A DNA stretch of 64,000 bases, taken from positions 2,046,001 through 2,110,000 of the forward strand of contig JAGMVK010000003.1 of assembly GCA_020747065.1 (NCBI GenBank), written 5' to 3'. Position 1 is the first letter of the stretch. Each line of letters opens with the position of its first letter. The DNA comes from Cadophora sp. MPI-SDFR-AT-0126. Its lineage: Eukaryota > Ascomycota > Leotiomycetes > Helotiales > Ploettnerulaceae. The notes beneath the pieces were generated by a model, which saw nothing but the letters and a program-made list of their open reading frames with translations, was not told the DNA's origin and searched no databases. Made by a program: the position numbers and the translations under genes. Shown here one piece after another: positions 57,187 to 64,000 of the stretch.

Positions 57187-60082
57187 TCACTGGGCGAATC
57201 CCATCATTTCTTTCAATCCTGATTGATCCTTGTCTTTCTTAGTTCTCCAGAGAGACTTCTTCTTCTCCCTCTTCTTGGCCATTTCCTCCCATCCTTCCTC
57301 ATCATCTTCGTCTGAGACGTTGGCTGACTTCTTGACCATCTTGATGGTGGATCCATTCTTACTCTCCCATCCGAGACCCGACATGGTTGATGCTCTCGCT
57401 TTGTTGTCCTGGGCCTGTGGTGGAGCCTGAGATACCGGTCTGTACCGGCCTGGCAGTCCAACATTACTTCGCTCAGATGGAGCGATCGAGGGGGCATATC
57501 CGCCGCCTTGCCCATGGATTGAGGGCGAATACATGCTTCCACTACCGCCCTGCATCCACGGCACCGAATTTGGATCCAACATCGTCATTGCTCGTTGATG
57601 TGTGCCGAAATTGTGAGAGCTACCTGGACGAAGCTGCTGGGCGCTACCGGGACGGGGGATCTCTCCCATAGATTGCTGCGGCATATGCCCATTCTGCAGT
57701 CCCTGGCCGCCGGCAGTCATCATTTGCATGAATTGCATCTGCATCTGCATGAACTGCTGCATTTGTTGTGACATCTGAATCTGAGCTTGGTCTCCAGGAG
57801 TCATCATCATTGGGTTAATGGGACCCATTGGTCCCATCGGTCCTGCTGGGCCCAGGCCGTTGTACATGCTACCACCTCCCGGCGCTTGCATCCCCATGGG
57901 GTTGAATCCGCCACCTTGGGGTGGTCCATAATCACCTTGAGGGTTCGGGCTACCTCTTCTCATGGCTCGAGAACGCTCTTCTGTGGCGATTACACCAACC
58001 AAGCCTCCTGGAGGTAGACCCCTAGGAGCGGTGCCACCATTCACAGAGCCAGCTCCACCACCAAATGCCAAAGATTCCCTATGCATTGGGTTCACTAACC
58101 CTGCACCAACATACGGATCCTGAGGTAAGTTTCTAGCGAAGACGGGGAGCCTGCTATCCGCACTAACAACCCCTCCAGCGGTTGATTGAGCTCCAGACCG
58201 AAGGTTTGGGTTGCTGGCCATATTTCTCATTGGCTGTTTGCCCTTGCTCGGAAAACCATGGGCTTGCAAGATGGCCAGTGGGACCTCCTCATCCTCCTCT
58301 TCGCCTTCCTCGGCAGCATTGGCCAGATTTGGACTGCTTTGTGTAGCATACATACTAGGGCGAGCTGGGGGAAGTGCTTCTCCAGTAACCTTCATCATTT
58401 GCTGTCGGTATACCGCCATGTGGGCCTCCTGTTTGCGACGTTGCTTTGCGAGCTGTTTATTCTTCTCGGCCTCGTCCTCGTCGTCGTCGTATGGCTCTTC
58501 CTCCTCCTCCTCCTCTTCATCCTTACCCTGCCCACCATAGCTCCTAAGACGCTCTTGATCCTGCTTGTACCGTTCAAACTGTGCTGGGGTCATAACCTTG
58601 TTCTGAGGGGCGGCATGCGTCGGAGGTGAAGAAGCCTTTTCATTGAATCGCTGTGCTAAGTTTGCCGATGCCGCAATATGAACGTCAAACATGTTGTCCT
58701 CGGAGGGTTTTGCAACAGGCTTCCGTGCTTTAGGAGTTGCGTCAACGGATCCAGTACCCCAGCTTGCAATTGTAGCATCGTCCACCTTATATGCAGAGCC
58801 CGAGGGAAGCGCCCAACTATCACGAACCTTCGACTCATAACCAGTATCGTTCATGCGTCTGCTTGCACTAACTGACTCTCGAAGAAGCCTGGCATCCTCA
58901 TCGACAGCATCTCCATATTCCAGGGTAGATTGTCGTTTTGGTTCCATGATGGCACTGCTACGTCGAAGTCCGCTTACTGGTCCACCTGGTCTTTGTGGTC
59001 GACTGTGTGATGCCGGGCTGTCATTTGTCGTGCGTGCTGTAGAGTTGTGCTGTGGAACTGGGGGAGGTGTGTTACGGGGTGCAAAGACGGGGCTTGCACC
59101 AGACATCAAACCGTCGTGGGAATGTTGGCTACTCCATGAGTACGGCGATGGCTCAACTTGTTTACTCTTGTCGATGTTGAGTGGGGAAGGTTGATTGAAA
59201 CGGCTTGCAGTAAGTGAACGGTTTGCAGGGCCAGAGGGGGCAGTCTCCTGAATATAAAAGTCAGAAAGTCGGAAATTGGATGTGGACCGGCAAACTCACC
59301 GGGCTACGTGACATGGCTCTGTTGGTTTCAGCATCCATGACAGTACTCCTTCGCTTGCCAATACCATTGAACATTTCCGAGAAATCCCCTCCCAAGCTCA
59401 AACCCAGATCTCTCTCATCCAATTTTGGGGGCGTTGCTGTGCTTGCATAGCTCGAAGCCGTCACAGCTCGCTGTCTGCCGGTCTGTTCTTCATCATCCAC
59501 AGGTGACTGCGGATCCTTTGAAATTGGTGGAGGTGGTGTTTGCCCTTTACTGTGTCTTCCCCAAGAAAGAGTGCGGCTAGCATTTTTCAGCGAGAAAGAC
59601 GATGCTGATTTTGGTACCGGAGGCAAAGGAATGTCGTTGAAAGGTTTGTCATGAGGTGATCTCCACTCGTCCCGTCGTTGCAGATCCGTAGATGAAGGAG
59701 TTGTAGATGCTGCACTCAGTCGAGATGAATTATCAGTTGTTGAGATGGTATTGGTATTGGAAGCACCACTGTCACTTCGTAACAGTCAGTAGCCGTATAA
59801 TGTAAAAACTCAAGCCATAATTCCCCCGAAATATCCGCTCTGGTTGCATGCTTACCGATTGTAAATGCTCTCGAACATGTTGTCGTCATCCACTGTAGAC
59901 GTCTTTGGCCTCAACGGAACCGTTGTTGATTTGACGAATTTCTTTCCCCCGTCGAACGAGCGACCAGCTCCGTCTTCACGCTCGAATACCTTGAACGATG
60001 GTTCTGATATTGTCTCCTGAGCAACGTCCAGCTCATTCGCGGTCGATTTGCGCCGCCCAAAAGCTTTGGGAAACTTCGGCAT
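57187..60082 (-). CDS. Large uncharacterised low-complexity protein (918 aa, 3 exons)
   Basis: Not recognised. Exons 60082-59856, 59768-59300, 59247-57187 (2757 nt in frame; introns of 87 and 52 nt with GTAAGC and GTGAGT donors). N-terminal 300 residues are basic and Ser/Pro-rich (MPKFPKAFGRRKSTANE). A charged helical segment follows around residues 440-520 (MTPAQFERYKQDQERL, an E8 run, KQLAKQRRKQEAHMAVYRQQMMKV). Then comes EVPLAILQAHGFPSKGKQP and a Gly/Pro/Met-rich part including QQMQQFMQMQMQFMQMM. The end is again charged (EEGWEEMAKKREKKKSLWRTKK). The pattern of short conserved-looking islands in disorder suggests a scaffold, perhaps in trafficking or RNA granules, but no function is claimed. 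Confidence 0.75.
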
Positions 60083-60594
60083 GTAGTAAAATTAGGATCG
60101 AGAACGACTGGTTATCGTTCTCGAATTCATACGACAAGCAGGCCGTCCAGTAATGTAGGTATGACAGGTTTTATATCATTAACGGGAAAGAAAATCGGAG
60201 TGGAATGTCTGCCGTAATGTTCAATCGAGTCGTATACTGTGCGTCGATACAAGATTTATGAATAGAGTCGCGAATGTGGTCGTCTATGAAGCCTCGTAAC
60301 GAGAGAAAGGTCTTCTGGCTGGAGGACCCGGAGGTTAGAATTAGCAAATGTTCAAGAACTCATGCGGATAGCCGGTGTCTGGGACTGGTGGGGTTGTCCA
60401 GGTGGAAGCAATTCTGGCGGGTCGCATGCAAAACACGACAACTGCCGCTGTGATTCGGGCAATTTGTTATGGAGGTAAGGGATGAACACCAGAAATCGTG
60501 TTGGACAGCGGGTGAAGGCTGAGAAAGAGCGTAAATGTGACGATGATGATCTAAGACCGGCAGATAATCCGAGCCTTCGCAGCAGTGATGTTGT

Positions 60595-60596
<2 letters not shown>

Positions 60597-60626
<30 letters not shown>
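60597..60626. repeat. (GCTG)n tetranucleotide repeat
   Basis: Seven and a half perfect copies of GCTG, followed within 10 bp by a (GAGT) tract at 60633-60646. Confidence 0.9.
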
Positions 60627-60870
60627 GACATTGAGTGAGTGAGTGAATCGAGAGGCTGAGCCCTTTGTTGATGTTGCGAAGAATCCTAATTTTAGACGCT
60701 CGCTCCTAGGCTGTCGAATCCTTGTGGGCGGCGCGCGGGAAAAGAAAACAGTACTCTACTCACAGAACAGAAGAGCGCAGATTTGCAAGAAATGAAGGGC
60801 GTTTGTCGATGGCGATGGCAATGAGGGAGTAACAATTCCTATCCGCAGGTCGCCGGGGAGGTTGAAGAAA

Positions 60871-60891
60871 GACAGACAGACAGACAGACAG
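60871..60891. repeat. (GACA)n tetranucleotide repeat
   Basis: Five perfect copies of GACA. Confidence 0.9.
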
Positions 60892-60976
60892 GAGGCCGGA
60901 GAGAGGAGTTCCTTGCAAGGTGAGGAGCTCGTGTTTTCGCTGAGGTGGAAAGCGCCATTAGCTCTACTCTAATCCC

Positions 60977-60996
60977 GTCCAGTCCAGTCCAGTCCA
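60977..60996. repeat. (GTCCA)n pentanucleotide repeat
   Basis: Four perfect copies of GTCCA, soon followed by GGCGT/GGTGT-type partial repeats near 61010. Confidence 0.9.
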
Positions 60997-63411
60997 GCCA
61001 AACTGGGGTGGTGTGGCGTGGCGTGGACTACCCAGTAGCCCGTCCCTGAGCTAGCACAAATGAAGGTCGCTCTTCGACGATGGGGCGAACATCCAGAATT
61101 TCCACCAGCTCCACCTGAATTATTATTTATCTGCAATGGCAATATCTATTCACTACTTCGAAGTAACTAGTATGTCCATAAATGGCGATCGAATTGCTGC
61201 ATGTACAACCTTCATGTACGCCCAGGGTTCGCTGGCTTCTTCTTGTTAGATCACCCCTCCGTCACCAGCTGCTCGTGTCTTTACTTCTCGCATCTCAATA
61301 CTCGATGAAACCATGTGATATTGAATATCACAAGGAACTGGCCACGGATCGCGTCGTCCGGACCTGACTGTGGCAGCGAATCAGTTGCTCGTTGTACAGT
61401 GTGTGGGTGTAAACCATGGATCTAGGTTGATCTACTGTAAGTAGCTCAGCATGGCCAGACTCTCTCATGGAAAGCCAAGTTGTCCAACACACCCAAATAC
61501 GGATACAGTTATGGAACTCTCGAAAGGAGAACCGACGTTGAAGGCATTCCGACCCTGTCAAAGCACTGTTCACAAGATGCTCTCCCGTGTCACTTCCAAG
61601 GCAATGGCAAATGCAAAGTCAACAGATTGAAGCATGGATCCGCCGAAATGCCGTTACTAATGCTCGAGGGCTCCAGTTGCCCCTTTGAAAAACAGGCATT
61701 ATTCCCTTCGTCTGAAGACTTGTCTGAAATTGAAAGCTGCTTGCCAAACCAGTTTCACTCCGTGCTCAATCTTGAAAGTTGAGATCATCTCGCAAGATTT
61801 TTCCTGCCTGCTGGTTCTTTATTATTTATTAGTACAAGCCCATAACCACATGTTCCCAGTTGCGCCATTTGCTCCTCCTGGTTCATCCCAAGTGCTCCGG
61901 ACCTTTCGTCGATGCCGTAATGAAGGGTCCTCAAGGCAGTTGACAGGTCCGCGTTCCGGAGTTTGCATGGGCCAACAACCAACTAACCATCTCTCAGGGG
62001 TAATTGCGCATCTCTGAAGTTTAAGGTTACAAATGACGTGCCGAACAGGCAATATATATATTCCACTCCGAGCGAGTACGAGCCTCCAAATCTCCTTTTC
62101 TTAACCTCCTTTCCAAAGCTTTCGAAATCTACCATTCATTTACTCTGTATGCTCATACTTAACCTCAGATTACTTAACCCCAGAGTATCGTATCACACAA
62201 AGTCAACACTTCACATCTATTGAAAGATCAGAAAGAAAGAATTTCAAGAAATGTCACTGCCCCACGTGCAAGGCATCCCCTGTTTTCGATCCTTGTAGCT
62301 CCGTAGTCAGCCTCCTATTGAACAATTGCAGACCCTTGTCCTGCTGATCGAATTCAGAGCTGCCACTAGCCTCGATCGCCGATGTTGCTCTTCTTCTCCA
62401 TTCCGTTGCATCTCCTTTCGAAGGAATTTACCCAGCCGAAAGTCCCCTCCCTCGTTCGGTAAGAATAACAAACGTAAAGGTAAACACAAGCCTAACATCT
62501 AATTAATGCATAGAACCAAAGTACACTCACGTAAAGCAATTTTCCTCCGAATCCATCGAGTTGCCTTTTCGTCGTTATATGCATAAGTTCCTGTGTAGTT
62601 CTGTGCATTTCCTGTGGCGCCAGCAAGCCAACACAACTTGGCATTCCCAAATGATCACAAGCTCGAAGTCACCTTGTCGGACCCCGAAATAGGCGCTAAT
62701 CCTTTTGAACTTCGTCTTCTGAAAAGCATATGTCCATCCTCTGCCTCCCATTCGCCCATCAATCCTCCACATCTCCTAAAGTGCTCACGCTAGAACGCAG
62801 CTGCCACGCTTCCGGGAATTGCGGGGAAGTGCAAATCAAGATCTCGAATTAGACAACCTTCGGAGAGTGTAGATCTCAGTTCATGATCTCATAAATGAGA
62901 TTGCTGTGGCTGCGCGGTTGCGGGATCCTGATGAAATTGCATTTGCTTCATGAGGGGATAGTTCGGCTGGGGAGATGGGAGGCGCCGCCTAGGACGTCTG
63001 GGCGGGAAACAGGAATTGGGGTCGAGATTTAGCTAGTTGGTAATCAGTCTTGAAATAGGAATAGCTTGATAGCCATGATTGTCTTAAACTCAATTTCAGT
63101 ATTTTCTTTGACAAGCTGGTTTGGAGGTGAATCTTGCTCGGAGATCTTGCATCTCTCCAACATCAAGAAGGCTGGATTTCCCGGACCCCCAATATTCAAA
63201 GCTGGTTTGGACATTGTGCCTTATCTTTCGGTGGTATGTACAAAGCATTGATACTTCCCAGAGTACATGAGTTGTAATGCGTTGGGGTATGAGTATAAGT
63301 GGAGCCTCTGGAGACAAGTAATTGAGTCTAGAGTACAGTTCGAGTGATGAGAGATTTGCTCGATGACATCCAAGAACGGCCAATGAAGTTACATACAATC
63401 CAGTCGCTATA

Positions 63412-64000
63412 CTACTCTCCCTGCTGTTGCATATGTGTTGGGAGATTCCAGGACGCATAGTCCTGATGAACAAATGCTCGGTCAACAGTCGGTACCGACT
63501 CTAGAACATACTGCAACGACTCTCCCAAGTCATGACTGTCACGCAAACTCATGTTCTCGTCGAGGACAATATCCACCTCCACATTGAGTTTATCTCCGGC
63601 ATGATAAGCTTGCAAACCTTGGATTTGCTTAATCGTCTTGGCGAACCGCATCGTGAGATACAGAAGGACGTTCCGTTCGTCAGCTGTTGCAGCCGCACCA
63701 GAGAGGTTGCGGATATGGCCTGCCGACGTTCCTGCCCAGTTGAAGATAACATACATTGATAGCACAAGGCCACCCAGGGCATCCATCCACCATAGCTTTG
63801 CATAGAATCCAACTATACTCAAGTCAGATAACTTCCAGACTGCCAGACTGCCACAGGAAACATGTACTGACCAAGAGGGAATATGATACTGAAAATATTA
63901 AAGACAACATCAGTCATGGCATCTTGTGCCAGCGCTTGAACGCTTGAGTTCTTGATAAGGCGGCAGTAGAGCCAGCACAGGAACTTGATCAAGACTGTGC
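63412..64000 (-). CDS. Cation diffusion facilitator (CDF) transporter, C-terminal part, cut by window edge
   Basis: Partial: the 5' part lies beyond 64000. Visible exons are 64000-63872 and 63808-63412, joined by a 63-nt intron (GTCAGT ... TATAG) that restores IIFPLV|GFYAKLWWMDALGG. TM5 carries DAMTD, a DxxxD metal site, where zinc CDFs usually have HxxxD; DxxxD marks the manganese branch (MTP8/11-like). WWMDALGGLVLSMYVIFNW is TM6, with the conserved Asp of the DP/DA turn. The C-terminal cytosolic domain follows (HAGDKLNVEVDIVLDENMSL, HDLGESLQYVLESV, AFVHQDY), a ferredoxin-like dimerisation domain. Likely exports Mn2+ (or another divalent metal) from the cytosol to an organelle or outside. 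Confidence 0.88.

Larger units (their letters stand above)
60083..63411. other. 3.3-kb gene-poor region
   Basis: The first 1 kb is promoter and leader of the 918-residue protein and holds a cluster of tetra- and pentanucleotide repeats (60597-60996). The rest is of mixed composition with only short frames (up to ~110 codons, no domain). No rRNA, tRNA or transposon remnant was recognised by eye. Confidence 0.4.

Noticed and set aside
60083..63411. A hidden transposon or RIP-mutated element in the gene-poor stretch
   Set aside because: No terminal repeats, target-site duplication, reverse-transcriptase or transposase fragment could be seen, and the base composition is not strongly A/T-skewed.

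Overview
This window is nuclear DNA of a filamentous ascomycete (Pezizomycotina; Leotiomycetes would fit, but that is an impression and not shown by the sequence). The evidence is dense genes on both strands and many short introns (about 45-140 nt) with GTANGT-type donors, CTAAC/CTAAT branch sites and YAG acceptors. The gene set also fits: alternative oxidase, GH71 mutanase, Zn2Cys6 regulator, vacuolar GH38 mannosidase, PP2C Ptc7 and Utp23. I see no bacterial, viral or obvious intact transposon sequence. I rebuilt 22 gene models by hand (21 complete, 1 cut by the right edge). Every complete model closes in frame across its splice sites.

Layout. Left block (1-9.0 kb): valyl-tRNA synthetase (-), divergent from an MLH2-type MutL homologue (+), then a PLP-dependent trans-sulfuration-family enzyme (+). 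Accessory block (9.3-18.2 kb): a Zn2Cys6 regulator (-) divergent from an alpha/beta hydrolase (+), an NmrA-like reductase (+), a disordered protein (+) and a secreted GH71 alpha-1,3-glucanase (-). Metabolic block (19.3-33.9 kb): GH38 alpha-mannosidase (-), beta-carbonic anhydrase (-), a peroxisomal-type CoA Nudix hydrolase (+), an unknown conserved-looking protein (+), a Ctr copper transporter (-), a GFA/CENP-V-like zinc protein (-) and alternative oxidase (+). A secreted PL26-type rhamnogalacturonan exolyase (+) follows at 35.0-38.0 kb.

Right block (38.6-64 kb): a DUF726 alpha/beta-hydrolase membrane protein (-), UTP23 (-), PTC7-like mitochondrial phosphatase (-), a small two-exon gene of unknown function (-) sharing a 102-bp bidirectional promoter with a CAF120/SKG3-like PH-domain protein (+), a single-pass membrane protein (-), lumazine synthase (+), a large disordered protein (-), a 3.3-kb gene-poor stretch, and a cation diffusion facilitator cut by the right edge (-).

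There is no operon logic. The genes relate by shared promoters and by compartment. Mitochondrial: valyl-tRNA synthetase isoform, alternative oxidase, Ptc7. Peroxisomal: the Nudix hydrolase ending in AKI. Secreted polysaccharide degradation: GH71 and PL26. The most notable observations are an open, ATG-free, presequence-like extension upstream of the valyl-tRNA synthetase ATG (candidate non-AUG dual targeting), a possible small regulator-hydrolase-reductase cluster, and the unrecognised 121-residue gene at 47.3-47.7 kb.
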